Shown: positions 36,049 through 47,443, counted from the first letter of the stretch. The stretch: DNA of 64,000 bases from Alentia gelatinosa (GCA_950022655.1 OX465579.1:78503193-78567192), one strand, 5' to 3'. The notes: generated by a model from the letters alone, not told the origin. Translations and numbers: made by a program.

Positions 36049-36600
36049 CCGCTAAACAGTCAGAGCCTCTCGGACTAGGTTTTAGCATGGACAAAAAACT
36101 CTAGAGATACTCTGTCCAGTAAAGTTATGTGTGCTGCAAGTTTAGCCACTTGGGGTTAGATTAGAACAGAGTAGGAGTGAGTGCAAACTGACTGTGTGGG
36201 TCACTGTCGTGGGTCACTGTCACTGTGACTGTGTGCTCACCCCCTGTTTGCACTGGTTGTGTTGATACATGGGTCGGACCAGTCTGACTATGTTGACTGT
36301 TGACCCGGTACGATCCTAGACCTTGTCCAGGCACATAAACAAATGCCGATTCATCTACTACAGCGTGTCCAAGTTCATGGATCTATTTTAAAGAGTGTGT
36401 GTTTGGATGTGAGAAACTTACCTTTGTAACAACCTAAACGCTGTAATTTCAACACTAACAGTGAGTTACGATGCAGCTCAAACTGTAGCTAAAAGTCATT
36501 GCAGGCGACTACTGCATTGGGCGATAATATGTAAATAACTTACGCCGGTCATGGTAAAAGTTGCATCAGTTGCACCGGATATTGGACCAGTGCCCACTCT
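36049..36600. other. Intergenic region with strong minus-strand donor sites
   Basis: No ORF is supported. Two consensus donors on the minus strand (GTAAGT at 36416-36421 and at about 36538-36543) could end non-coding first exons of the ABCB9-like gene. A GTCACTGT/GTGACTGT-rich stretch lies at 36190-36235. Confidence 0.35.
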
Positions 36601-36619
36601 TCTGGTTTACAGGGTTTAC

Positions 36620-37480
36620 ACACGCTGGAAGCCCGCGCATCTATCGCTCACATCGATTGTAAGGGGTGACTAGAGATGAACAGACTTCCAGCGTGGGTTT
36701 CCGGATAAACAGGGCATCCTTGAGGCTACACTGGACACCAGAGCAGTCATTTGCCGTAAATCAAAAGGGTTGGTGGCCAACCTACCTTGTAGACTGTAGT
36801 ACGTCCCGTTGTCGCCAGGGTAAAGGTTCACAGGCTCTCAAACTGGGTGTGTTTCTAGACGGTGTGATGCGAAAATCGGTTACCTTGCGAAATTCCGCTT
36901 TTATCGCCCATGAGCATGCGCAGTAATGAATTTCACGAATGGAGAGTGCGGAAATCATCGGGCGCTCCCATCCTAGTTTGTACCACTCTCCTCCCAGACC
37001 TTTCGCAGCACTAGCGCTAACATCGATTTACGTTTCGGCGATAGAGCGATAATAACAGAAAGCTAGGGTTATGAAAATGGCAAAACCCTTTGCCAGCTAG
37101 AGCCTCGTTTGGGTTTGAAGGTTCCGCTCACGATAATTCTGCTATGTATTCTAAGGCTCCAGAATAGTCCGTGAAATGTGAGCGCAAGAAGGTCTCCACA
37201 CGCATGCGCGAGTAGAGTGGGCGATAAAAGCGGAATTTCGCAAGGTAACCGATTTTCGCATCACACCGGACGATTGGGTTACCATTTTCAGAGCCTGAAT
37301 GCACTGGCCCTGGCGACAACGGGATATGCGACAGTCTAAAAGCCTGATGATTTATCCCATTCTCGGGAGCGGAACGTTTAGTTTCTTTCACGGCCGCTTG
37401 GGGCAAAGGGTATTGCCAGTTTCGATCACCCTAGCTTTCTGTTATTATCGCTCGATCGACAAAACGTAAATCGATGTTTG
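36620..37480. repeat. Three overlapping copies of an unclassified repeat, inverted and direct
   Basis: Arm B (36790-36925) is inverted at 37199-37338, sharing CCCGTTGTCGCCAGGG, CAGGCTCT and a long identical block around GATGCGAAAATCGGTTACC. Arm A (37021-37094) is inverted at 37402-37476, sharing CATCGATTTACGTTT, CGATAATAACAGAAAGCTAG and CCCTTTGCC. Arm order B-A-B'-A' means one plus copy, a second truncated plus copy and one minus copy. A short hairpin CACGCTGGAAG/CTTCCAGCGTG is at 36622-36700. Confidence 0.8.
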
Positions 37481-37499
37481 AACTTTCTGTAAATGAATA

Positions 37500-38090
37500 A
37501 TATGCATAATCAAAGGTAGTTTGATGTGTTTCTAGCAAGATATATCAATAAACTCTGTGGGATAGAAGTTTGAATGTCTGAATCTGCACATTTATGTACT
37601 TTTGAGCAAGTTTTTATTTTGACATTTGTAGCAGCCTGTCATTGCATTTTCAGCAGATTTCTGGAAAAAAAGACCAAATAAAACAATCATTGCAAAACAA
37701 ATTGATACAAATAAAAATGACCAAACACCTTCCCCTACTCTTCATCTCCATTCCATCTTTTGTTTGATGTCTCTATGTTGGATATCTACTGAGATATTAC
37801 CAGAGACAAACAGTGAATTTAACATTGGTTGCTATGGAGTGAAAAGTTGTTTAACCCTTCGCGCGTACGAGAGTGCACTGCACCGCTTTACCGAAAATAA
37901 ACTGGACAGCTATAAACCTGAGTAGCGCAGTGTTCGTTTTTGCGGCCGGACCTACCCGTTACTACGTTGCGTGACGTCATCGCCGCTCCCGAGAATCCCT
38001 AATAAAAAAAAAACGCCATAGGATTAACATTGGGTCACTGTATTCGGGCGAGCGTGCAGTGGAGTGTTATTTATTGCACGATGGTACCGT
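37500..38090. other. Intergenic, no gene seen
   Basis: AT-rich to about 37850, then a GC-richer block (TTAACCCTTCGCGCG at 37851, GTGACGTCATCG at 37971). That block may be a mobile element end, but no matching partner end was found. Confidence 0.35.
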
Positions 38091-38094
38091 CATT

Positions 38095-38281
38095 GGGGGT
38101 AACTTGAGACACTTTTTAAAAAATTTCTAAAATAACTACAGATTTTTTAGATTGATGCAAACTGGAAAAAACATTCTTTTTTGCCAATGGTCCAACAATA
38201 TTTTTAACCTAGTTTTAAAATGCAGATCTATTATTCAACAAAAAAATATATATTTGATAATAAATTGTCTCAAGTTACCCC
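38095..38281. mobile_element. Small MITE with GGGGTAACTTGAGACA ends
   Basis: GGGGGTAACTTGAGACAC at 38095-38112 is inverted as TGTCTCAAGTTACCCC at 38266-38281; a third, direct copy GGGGTAATTTGAGACA follows at 38288-38303. The interior is AT-rich and non-coding. Confidence 0.7.
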
Positions 38282-38736
38282 ATATTTGGGGTAATTTGAG
38301 ACAGGTGAAATAGCTTGCAAAACTGCTATCATTATCATAATTGATAAAACACGATATCCAATACTTTTTTTATACAAATTTTATCATGAATTCTTTATTT
38401 TACTTGGATATTCAAAAATATTACAAGACTGGTATAATAGTACCTCTCAATCACAGTTGTTACAAATTTTATTTTCCTTTATGTTTAAATATTAAAAATA
38501 AGTGCTCTCTTCTCAATAGACAGTTACTTTGATATTTATAACCTATTTTTCATAATTTTGTTACACAGCTTAATTTTCACATTTTTAAACATATTTTGGT
38601 CTCTGATGGGAGTATCAACACAAATGAAACTAAATAAAAGCTCATTCTGTACTCAATGATCAGAGGGCTATGATAATTAGAGTTTGTACCATGATATTTT
38701 TACTATGGCTGCTTGAAGTAGATTTTTTGTCCCATT

Positions 38737-39144
38737 TTGACACAAAGCAGATATCTCTTAGACATGGGAATGACCGTGTATTCTGGGAGATCTTCTCGCA
38801 TCTGGAGATCGCAAATTCCCATGAGCCATTCCAATTCGGACAGAGAAAACTGCAAGACTTTAATGGTTCTCTTCCGCTGCAACGAAATAGGTGTGGTCAC
38901 TGACGAGTACACGCTGAATGAAGTGGGATCTATAGACCTGTTTATTGTTCTGTGGGCAACTGAAAACGAAGTGGATTACATCAAAGGGATCATCAGGGAA
39001 ACAACTGACAGCAGGGTTGCCTGTGGACACAAAATGATTGTCAACATTCCAGAAAAATATCTTACCAACATGGTCACCGTGATACAACATCACAATTACT
39101 CGACTCATGCAAGTGCTTCTGCCTGTAGGAGGTTGGTCTTCTGA
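38737..39144 (+). CDS. Hypothetical protein convergent with the Bcl-2-like gene
   Basis: 135 codons (start at 38737 or at the later MGM near 38764). The C-terminal two thirds look protein-like: alternating hydrophobic strands (CKTLMVLFRCNEIGVV, SIDLFIVLWATENEV), then HKMIVNIPEKYLTNMVTVIQ, a strand followed by a helix. No family is recognised. The stop lies 71 bp from the end of the convergent Bcl-2-like ORF. No TATA/octamer promoter like its neighbour's was found upstream. An overlapping minus-strand ORF (38860-39108) is judged a shadow. Confidence 0.5.
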   Translation: MTQSRYLLDMGMTVYSGRSSRIWRSQIPMSHSNSDRENCKTLMVLFRCNEIGVVTDEYTLNEVGSIDLFIVLWATENEVDYIKGIIRETTDSRVACGHKMIVNIPEKYLTNMVTVIQHHNYSTHASASACRRLVF

Positions 39145-39215
39145 AATACAATGAGCTGAGGATCAAACTTTTTTGGGAATGATTGGGGGGGCCCTGAAAA
39201 GGGCCTTTGATTGAT

Positions 39216-39689
39216 TCATCTTTTCAGTAGACAAATGATCAGAATGCTTGATACACTCAGGCCTACGAAGGTGATGAGGCCTTTCCAAATGGTGTCTTCT
39301 GCCGGTTCGGGAAATTCCTCGTACAACGCCGTCCAGGAACCCGCATCTTCTATCCAGTCTTCCCACCTATGGTAGATGTACAGTCCTATCTTCTCACCGA
39401 AGAAGTCCGTGTTGATGTTCTCCAGTGCTTGTTTGGCCATGATGCCTCCGAACACATACAACGTGAGGATCCGTCCCCAATTGCACAGCTGGTCTTCGAA
39501 CATTGCGTCGGCTACTTCCTTGAATGTGTCGTACAATTCTGTTGGGACCAACCTCTTGATGTTGTTGAAGGTGATTTGGTGCTTCTCTCTGACATGATCT
39601 ATGGCCAGTCTGAGTCCCTTCCCCAATCTACTTGGTCTCCCAGCCACGTAGGAAACGATGGCTCTTCCAAGACTCTTGCTCTCTTCCAT
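39216..39689 (-). CDS. Bcl-2-like apoptosis regulator, intronless
   Basis: 157 codons from ATG 39689. Domains in order: BH3-like RLGKGLRLAIDHVREKH (residues 21-37, with the L-x-x-A-x-D pattern), BH1 around NWGRILTLYVFGGIMAK (70-86), BH2 WIEDAGSWTALY (112-123), and a hydrophobic tail anchor (about 135-155) ending KR. Multi-motif Bcl-2 proteins bind BH3 ligands at mitochondrial or ER membranes and gate cell death; the order and short length resemble compact pro-survival members, including viral ones. Pro-survival versus pro-death cannot be decided from sequence alone. Animal Bcl-2 genes usually have an intron in the BH2 region; this one has none. The ATG lies about 40 nt downstream of a TATA box. 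Confidence 0.88.
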   Translation of the reverse strand: MEESKSLGRAIVSYVAGRPSRLGKGLRLAIDHVREKHQITFNNIKRLVPTELYDTFKEVADAMFEDQLCNWGRILTLYVFGGIMAKQALENINTDFFGEKIGLYIYHRWEDWIEDAGSWTALYEEFPEPAEDTIWKGLITFVGLSVSSILIICLLKR

Positions 39690-39726
39690 TGCTCTGGTCA
39701 GAATGACTCGTCACATGGAGAGACTA

Positions 39727-39775
39727 CCTTTATATACACTTGGGGATGTCATGTGACTGAGTAAATTTGCATATT
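39727..39775 (-). promoter_or_regulatory. Promoter of the Bcl-2-like gene: octamer, M-box, TATA
   Basis: On the minus strand, in order: ATATGCAAATTT (39763-39774), TCACATGA (39749-39756), then GTATATAAAGG (about 39727-39738). ATG follows at 39689. The same parts recur before the other small genes in this region, and a decayed copy is at 52390-52445. Confidence 0.75.
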
Positions 39776-40440
39776 GGATGGTTTGCCAAATATGGATCCA
39801 CAGAGCAGTAGGGGGGATCAGATTTCAGATTCAATAAAAAGTACCAAAAGTAATCATCCTGCATTAGCAAGTTTAATGTCCAAGTTCAGATGTGATGTAT
39901 ATGCTTCGATTAAAAATCTAAATATTGAGCTCAAACGTTTCATTGAATCTCCGTCTGTGTCATATTTAGATTGCAAATCGAACCATGATTTCAACTTAAA
40001 TTCTCACAATAACTGAGAAAAGTATTGCTGTGGTTGAAGAAGTCTTGTGAAGATCTTTGTGATGAATGGGCACATCTCATCTATATTTTCTTGGTTCAAT
40101 TTTCGTCGGTCGGAGGAAAGTAGCTTTTAATTCTAATGCTATTTCCTCGACTGATTGATAATTGAGCTATGATGAAACTCCAAATATAATGATGTCCCAT
40201 CTACAAATATGTATAATTTCAGCAGATAATTAAGCTATTCTAAATGAATATATGTAACTTAATAACTATTATGCAATACGTATAGAAAATGTGATATCAA
40301 AACAATTTCTGTGGTGTTGCATATTAGATATTAGGTTTCTTTGCTACTTTGATCTTTTATCATGTGTTCATATCTTTACTCTACCATCACACATGATTTA
40401 AAGGTCCAACAGTTGAATCCCAAGTTCATAAAGCATTTTC
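39776..40440. other. Intergenic between Bcl-2-like gene and satellite
   Basis: AT-rich, no supported gene. An 80-codon ORF at 39774-40016 has no recognisable features. Confidence 0.4.
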
Positions 40441-43400
40441 CTTAGACTCTTTCATTACATTCATGTATGAAGAGAGTTGCATGTCCATTTTCAAAATTTG
40501 TTTTGTCCAAAGAATTTTCACTAGCCAAATATGCACCCATAAACGTCTCCAGTGGTAAAACCTGTGGAAATAATCAGGAATCGACAATCAATAAAATCTT
40601 ATATTTTTCGAAGTAAAAGATATTTCTCATGTCTTCATATCTTTACTGTACTATCACACATGATGAAAAGGCCCACCAATTGAATCCCCAAGTTCAAAAT
40701 CCAGATGAATTGGATACTTTGACTGCTTTGAGATGAACATATAGAAATAGCTCAAAATGTCCATCTTCAAAATCTGTTTTGTCCAAACAAGTTGGAAAAT
40801 TTATTAGTCATCTGCCATCATGCATCCACAGACATCCTCGGTGGTAAAACCTGTGGAAATCAATGGAGAAAATATGAAGGTTCAAAAGCATAAAATCACT
40901 TAACCACAGAGTAAAAATAAACGGATTAAAGTTATATATGACTGAGATATATTTTACAAGTTATAACTCCTGGCGGAACCACTGGCCATAATGTTCCCTT
41001 TCGCACCAGCAATATGAAGACCAGGCTAGGAATTGAACCTAGATACCAGGAGCCATAACTGTCTTAACAGTCTCACAGCAGGTATAATGGGCACATCAAT
41101 TATTGTCTATTTATTACCAAATACCAGAACAAACAATTTTGGATAGGGGGGGGGAGAAAAAACAAGAAGAAAATACTAAAAGCTTAACCCCACAAATGGC
41201 GATGGTCTATATGTTGGCATGTGTTCATATCTTTGCTCCTGAGATAAATTGGATACTTTGACTACTTTCATCTGCCTAGCAAAATCGGAATTTAGAAATA
41301 AACATTCAATAAAATCTAAAATTTTCCAAGGAAAAAAAGTCTGATGGATTGGATACTTTGACTACTGTCACATATGATGAGATGAAAAAGACCAAGAGAT
41401 GAATGTCGATCTTCAAAATCCTTTTCCCTGAGATGAATCGGATACTTTGACTGCTCTCAGATATGATGAGATGAAATAGACCAAGAGATGAATGTCGATC
41501 TTCAAAATCCTTTTTCTCAGATGAATAAGATACTTTGACTACTGTCAGATATGATGAGATGAAATAGACCAAGAGATGAATGTCAATCTTCAAAATCCTT
41601 TTTCCTCAGATGAATCAGATACCTTGACCACTTTGAGATATAAAGTATAGAAATAGACGAATATGAATGTTCATATTCAAAATCCGTTTTGTCCAAGCAA
41701 GTTGGAAGATTTATTATTCATTTGTCTATCATTCATTCATAGACATCCTCAGGGTAACAAAAAATGAATGTTCATATTCAAAATCAGAATTTAGAAATAA
41801 ACATTCAATAACATCTAATATTTTCCAAGTAAAAAAGTTCTCATGTCTTCATGTCTTTACTCTACATCCACACACAGTGAGACTAATAGACCAACAAGTT
41901 GAATGCTCAAGTTAAAAGACCTTTTTCCTGAGATGAATTGGATGCTTTGGCTACTGTCAGATATGATATGATGAAAAAGACCAAGAGATGAATGTCGATC
42001 TTCAAAATCCTTTTCCCTCAGATGGATTGGATACTTTGATTACTTTGAGATATCAACATATAGAAATAGCAGAAGTTGAATGTTCATCTTCAAAATCCAT
42101 TTTGTTCAAACAAGTTGGAAAATGTATTAGTCACTTGTCTATCATGCATCGACAGACATCCTCAGTGTTTAGGAATGGGAAAAGAAAATGAATGTTCATA
42201 TTCAAAATCCGAATTAGGAAATAAACATTCAATAAAATCTAATATTTTCCAAGTAAAAAAGTTCTCATGTGAGATGAATATCGATCTTCAAAATCCTTTT
42301 CCCTGAGATGAATCAGATGCGTTGACTACTGTCAGATATGATGCAATGAAATAGACCAAGAGATGAATGTCGATCTTCAAAATCCTTTTCCCTCAGATGG
42401 ATCGGATACTTTGACTTTTCTCAGATATGATGAGATGAAATAGACCAAGAGATGAATGTTGATCTTCAAAATCCTTTTCCCTCAGATGGATCGGATACTT
42501 TGACTACTCTCAGATATGATGAGATGAATAAGACCAGGAGATGAATGTTCATCTTCAAAATCCGTTTTGTTCAAACAAGTTGGACATTTATTAGTCATCT
42601 CCCTATCATGCATCCACAGGCATCCTCAGGGTGAGAAAAAAATGAATGTTGAAATAGAGATGAAATAGACCAAGAGATGAATGTTGATCCTCAAAATCCG
42701 TTTTGTTCAAACAATTTGGACAATTTATTAGTCATCTGCCTATCATGCATCCACAGGCATCCTCAGGGTGAGAAAAAAATGATTGTTGAAATAGAGATGA
42801 AATAGACCAAGAGATGAATGCTGATCTTCAAAATCCTTGTCCCTCAGATGAATTGGATACTTTGACTACTTTGAGATATCATGAGATGAAAAAGACCACA
42901 AGTTGAATGTTCATCTTCAAAATCTGTTTTGTGCAAGCAAGTTGGAAAATTTATTAGTCACTTGTCTATCATGCATCCACAGACATCCTCAGTGTTTAGG
43001 AATGGGAAAAACAAGGAATAAAAATTGAATGTTGAAAAGCAAAATTGGAATTTAGTGCTACCACAGATGATGATATGATAAGGCCCACAAGTTGAATGCT
43101 CAAGTTCAAAATCCTTTTTCCTGAGATGAATTGGATACTTTGACTACTTTGAGATATGAAGTATAGAAATAGAAGAAGATGAATGTTCATATTCAAAATC
43201 CGTTTTGTCCAAGCAAGTTGGAAATTTTAATAGTCATCTGTCTATCATGCATCCACAGACATCCTCAGGGAGAGAAAAAAATGAATGATGAAAAGCAAAA
43301 TCCGAATTTAGAATTACACTTTCAATAAATTCTGATATTTTCCAAGTAAAAAAGTTCTCATATGTTCATGTCTTTACTCTACATCCACACACAGTGAGAT

Positions 43401-43788
43401 GATTAGGCCCACAAGTTGAATGCTCAAGTTCAAAATCCTTTTTCCTGGGATTAATTAGATGCTTTGGCTACTGTCAGATATGATGAGATGAAATAGACCA
43501 AGAGATGAATGTTGATCTTCAAAATCCTTTTCCCTCAGATGGATCGGATACTTTGACTACTCTCAGATATGATATGATGAAATAGACCAGGAGATGAATG
43601 TTCATCTTCTGAATCCTTTTTCCTCAGATGAATCGGATGCTTTGACTACTGTCAGATATGATGAGATGAAATAGACCAAGAGATGAATGTTCATCTTCAA
43701 AATCCTTTTCCCTCTGATGGATTGGATACTTTGACTACTTTGAGATATGATGAGATGAATAAGACCAGGAGATGAATGTTCATCTTCC
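40440..43788. repeat. Satellite block 1 (diverged monomers)
   Basis: Reiterated units built from CTTCAAAATCCGTTTTGT, CAAACAAGTTGGAAAATTTA, CATGCATCCACAGACATCC, AATAAACATTCAATAAA and GATGAATTGGATACTTTGAC. Full monomers are about 320-330 bp. Between them runs a shorter tandem subrepeat of about 88-90 bp (GATACTTTGAC, TCAGATATGATGAGATGAAA, GACCAAGAGATGAATGT), for example at 41335-41610 and 42270-42560. Short ORFs inside are incidental. Confidence 0.85.
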
Positions 43789-44224
43789 AGCTTTGATTCA
43801 TCTTTTAATTTTGAAGGACGAGAGAAGTCAGGGGCGGAATGATCCCTTAAAGTAAGCTGCTGATAGACCATGACATAATAAAAGAAACATATGCTGAGTG
43901 ACAGCCATTGACGTACATATGAATAGACACTGTGGGCATGACCCCTGACCCCATGGGACCAGTTAATATCCACCTCCGGGGCCAGGAAAAGGCGGGAATG
44001 GTTGATATGGGCAGACAGGGCCCTGGGTCCGGCCATGGTATTTTGTTTGGCACGTGTAGTCCTAGGTCACGTGATCGTATGCCCTTCCTTCCACACCTGG
44101 TTTTTTCCTATGCCCCTATTTCTGCACCTGGTTCGGGGGGGACATCACACAATGTAAGCCTGGTACTAGTGCTCATTTGGCCATATTTTTACACGCTGCC
44201 ATATCCATCTATGTAAACCTTCCC

Positions 44225-44925
44225 CCACTACTCATTTGGCCATATTTTGGCACCATGCCAGATCCATGTGTATAAGCCTTCCCCCACTACTCCTTTGGGC
44301 TCTGCCAGATATAACTCTCTAGGGTTTTCCCCACTACTCCTTTGGCACCATGCCAGATCCGTGTGTATAAGCCTTCTCCCACTACTCCTCTGGCACCATG
44401 CCAGATCCATGTGTATGAGCATTCCCCCACTACTCCTTTGGCCCCATGTCAGATATAACTCCCTAAGCCTCCCCCCACTACTCATTTGGCACTGTCCCAG
44501 ATATAACTCCCTAAGCCTTCCCCCACTACTCATCTGGCACTGTGTCAGATATAACTCCCTAAGCCTCCCCCCACTACTCATTTGGCACTGTCCCATATAT
44601 AACTCCCTAAGCCTTCCCCCACTACTCATCTGGCACTGTGCCAGATATAACACCCTAAGCCTTCCCCCACTACTCATCTGTCACTGTGCCAGATATAACT
44701 CCCTAAGCCTTCCCCCACTACTCATCTGGCACTGTCCCAGATAGAACTCCCTAAGCCTTCCCCCACTACTCCTCTGGCACCATGTCAGATATAACTCCCT
44801 GAGCCTACCCCCACTACTCCTTCGGCACCATGACAGATCTATCTCTGTAAGCCTTCCCCCACTACTTCTTTGGCACCATGTTAGATATTACTCCCTAAGC
44901 CTTCATCTTCCCATTTATGACCATA
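44225..44925. repeat. 48-bp minisatellite, CCCCCACTACTC type
   Basis: About fourteen 48-bp units: CCTTCCCCCACTACTC, (A/C)T(T/C)TGGCAC, GTGCCAGATATAACTCC and variants. Because 48 is a multiple of three, one frame stays open as a 16-residue repeat (MSSGGRLRELYL... on the minus strand). I regard that as incidental. Confidence 0.9.
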
Positions 44926-45091
44926 CAGGCAATGCTATTGTGCTCATATGGCATAATAATCTCATTGTAAGTTTTAGACTATATCACTGTGTAATTTTTT
45001 ATTCAATTCAATGCTATGATGAAGTCATTGGAATAAAAGACATGAAAAATGTAAGTTTTAGTTTAATTTATTCCTTTGCACATGTGCCTCC

Positions 45092-45310
45092 TCAGTCAGT
45101 CTGTGTGGACACATCCTTAGTTTCCCTCTCATGGAGCACTTCTGACATGTCTGTAGATGCGTCTCTGGTATTCCGAGTCCCACTAGAAGTTACCATCTCA
45201 TGAGCTTCGAATATCCTAAGGGGTCTTCTGAGTAGGTAGTTCAATCTGAGAATTTCTTCGATGATATGAAGGTCATCCATTGCAATGTCCAGTTCCACTT
45301 GTGGATCCAT
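45092..45310 (-). CDS. 72-aa protein with C-terminal LC8-binding-type motif, copy 1
   Basis: Start chosen at MDPQVEL (45310); the in-frame ATG at 45388 lies inside the promoter octamer. The N-terminal half is an amphipathic helix candidate (ELDIAMDDLHIIEEILRLNY) followed by basic LLRRPLR; the C-terminal half is polar and disordered-looking and ends KDVSTQTD. (K/R)xTQT is the known dynein light chain LC8 ligand motif, used by Bim and by several viral proteins. An AATAAA lies just past the stop (about 45066-45071). No family is recognised. Copies are at 57736-57903 (5'-truncated) and 60966-61184. Confidence 0.55.
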   Translation of the reverse strand: MDPQVELDIAMDDLHIIEEILRLNYLLRRPLRIFEAHEMVTSSGTRNTRDASTDMSEVLHERETKDVSTQTD

Positions 45311-45360
45311 CTTTTCTAGCGTATGTGTGAAATCCGGCCCATATTTGAACTCACTCTGGA

Positions 45361-45433
45361 TCATGTGACCACAGGAAGAAATTTGCATATAACACCTCCC
45401 AGATCATGTGACCACAGGAAGAAATTTGCATAT
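45361..45433 (-). promoter_or_regulatory. Duplicated M-box/ETS/octamer module upstream of the 72-aa gene
   Basis: Two direct copies of a ~43-bp module: TCATGTGA at 45361-45368 and 45404-45411, each with CCACAGGAAG (ETS-like) and AAATTTGCATAT (45379-45390, 45422-45433). On the gene strand it reads octamer ATGCAAAT, CTTCCTG, TCACATGA. There is no clear TATA box apart from GTTATATGC. Confidence 0.65.
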
Positions 45434-45739
45434 AACTGGTCCCATGGGGTCAGGGGTCATGCCCACAGTGTCTATTCATATGTACGTCAATGGCTGTCAC
45501 TCAGCATATGTTTCTTTTATTATGTCATGGTCTATCAGCAGCTTACTTTAAGGGATCATTCCGCCCCTGACTTCTCTCGTCCTTCAAAATTAAAAGATGA
45601 ATCAAAGCTATGTAGGCGACACTCAGCATATGTTTCTTTTATTATGTCATGGTCTATCAGCAGCTTACTTTAAGGGATCATTCCGCCCCTGACTTCTCTC
45701 GTCCTTCAAAATTAAAAGATGAATCAAAGCTATGTAGGA

Positions 45740-47420
45740 GATTTCCAGGAGATAAAAAAAGGTGTTCCCCACTTTGTTGAATTCCAGGAGGAGCTATTTG
45801 GATTTTTTTCTTTTGGTTTTAAGATCGAGCTCTTAAAAGAGCCCTACAAAAATTAACCTCTCAGCAGACAGTCGAAAGGCAGGCGGTTAGAAAAAAAAGA
45901 CAAAGCGTTCCCCGCTTTGTGTAAGAAATTATATCAACCTTGAAGATGGTAACAAGGTTTGTGTTGTATAATGTAGTGTGATACACATATATTTGAAGGG
46001 CAGATTCATGTTCTGGGAATGGTGTCACAGACCCTGATTTCCATGTGCTACCAGATGCACCTTGGCATAATGGAGTTGTATATTAATTTCAACCCCCCCT
46101 TTATAATTCCATGCTTAATTAACCTGACGGTGCTAGACAAGGTTAATTTGGATTGGTTGTGTTTCATACGAGCAAAAAATGCAGGAATGGACTGTCTGAC
46201 ACGACCTCTAGTGGATCAGACTTAAGATGAGTTATTTGGTTTTACTTTTGGTTTTAAGATCGAGCTCTTAGAAGAGCTCTGAAAAAATTAGGCCCTCCCT
46301 CCCCGAGTGAGCCGAAAGGTGCGTGGTAATGGAAAAATAAAAACAAAGCCTTCCCCGCTTTGTAGAAGAAATTATATCAACCTTGAAGATTGTCCTAAGG
46401 TTTGTGTTGTATAATGTAGTGTGATACACATATATTTGAAAGGCAGATTCATGTTCTGGGAATGGTGTCACAGACCCTGATTTCCATGTTCTGCCAGATG
46501 CACCTTGGTATAATGGAGCTGTATATTAATTTCACCCCCCCTTTAAAATTCCATGCTTACTTAGCCTGACTGTGCTAGACAAGGTTAATTTGGATCGGTT
46601 ATATTTCATACGAGAAAAAAAAAAGCAGGAGTGGACTGTCTGACGCGACCTCTAGTGGATCAGACTTCCATATGAGTTATTTGGTTTTACTTTGGGTTTT
46701 ATGATCGAGCTCTGAGAATAGCCATATAAAAATCAGGCTCTGAAGCAGAGTGTGTAGATGGAAACAAGTCTTCCCTGCTTTGTCTAATAAATCATATTAA
46801 AAAATGGGAATGGTGTCACAGACCCTGATTTCCATATGATGCCAGATGCACCTTGGTATAATGGAGTTGTATATTAGTTTCAACCCCCCTTGATAATTCC
46901 ATGCTTACTTAGCCTGATGGTGCTAGACAAGGTTAATCTGTATCGGTTGTGTTTCATACGAGCAAAAATCGCAGCAGTGGGCTGTCTGACGCGACCTCTA
47001 GTGGATCAGACTTCCTTATGTGTTATTTGGATTTACTTTGGGTTTTATGATCGAGCTCTGAGAAGAGCTCTTAAAAAATTAGGCTCTGGAGCAGAGTGTT
47101 TGAGCCGTAATGCGTGTAGCTGGAAACAAAGCGTTCCCCGCTTTGTTTAAGAAATCATATTAACCTGTTGTTGACAATGTAGTGTAATACGCATATATTT
47201 CAAGAACAGATTCACGTTCTGTGAAAGGTGTCACAAACCTTAACTTCCATGTCCCTTTGCATCCACCTTGGAAAATTAGAGTTGTATATTAGTTTTAACT
47301 ACCCCTTCATAATTCCATGCTTACTTAACCTGGTGGGACTAGACACAGTAACTTCAGATTGGTAATGTTTCATGTGAGACAAAAATGTCAGTGGACTATT
47401 TGAAGCGACACCTACCGGTT
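45740..47420. repeat. R-repeats: four ~380-440-bp units with conserved hairpins
   Basis: Units (starting near 45750, 46230, 46675, 47025) share TTTGGTTTTA, GATCGAGCTCTTAGAAGAGCTC, AAAGCGTTCCCCGCTTTGT, GGTGTCACAGACCCTGATTT, GATGCACCTTGG and CGCGACCTCTAGTGGATCAGAC. More copies lie at 49640-50380, and inverted copies in 59.3-60.54 and 62.6-63.8 kb. No credible ORF runs across units. Confidence 0.85.
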
Positions 47421-47443
47421 CGAGTCAATTGACATGTCATCTG

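Larger units (their letters stand above)
43789..46975. repeat. 3.2-kb segment present in inverted orientation at 59.3-62.58 kb
   Basis: Coordinates of matching parts add up to 106276 (right part) or 106372 (left part), so the segment is an inverted copy with a net 96-bp (two 48-bp units) difference inside the minisatellite. It contains the 48-bp array, the 72-aa gene, the foldback arm sequence ending AGCTTTGATTCATC, and the first R-repeats. Confidence 0.9.

Noticed and set aside
37851..38060. A second piggyBac-type element beginning TTAACCCTTCGCGCG
   Set aside because: No matching inverted right end with TTAA was found within reach.
41020..41100. Possible tRNA remnant with TTCAATTCC-like T arm on the minus strand
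   Set aside because: Only a T-arm-like stretch is present, with no convincing A box or paired ends.
40440..43788. CRISPR-like array
   Set aside because: Repeats are long (88-330 bp), diverged, without unique spacers of constant size, and the DNA is eukaryotic. It is satellite DNA.
44228..44744. 149- and 165-codon repeat proteins on both strands of the 48-bp array
   Set aside because: Open frames on both strands are expected from a 48-bp period; neither has a start context or non-repeat domain.
45323..45673. 116-codon plus-strand ORF (also at 60603-60953, minus)
   Set aside because: It spans the duplicated promoter module and foldback arm; its translation follows repeat structure and has no conserved domain.
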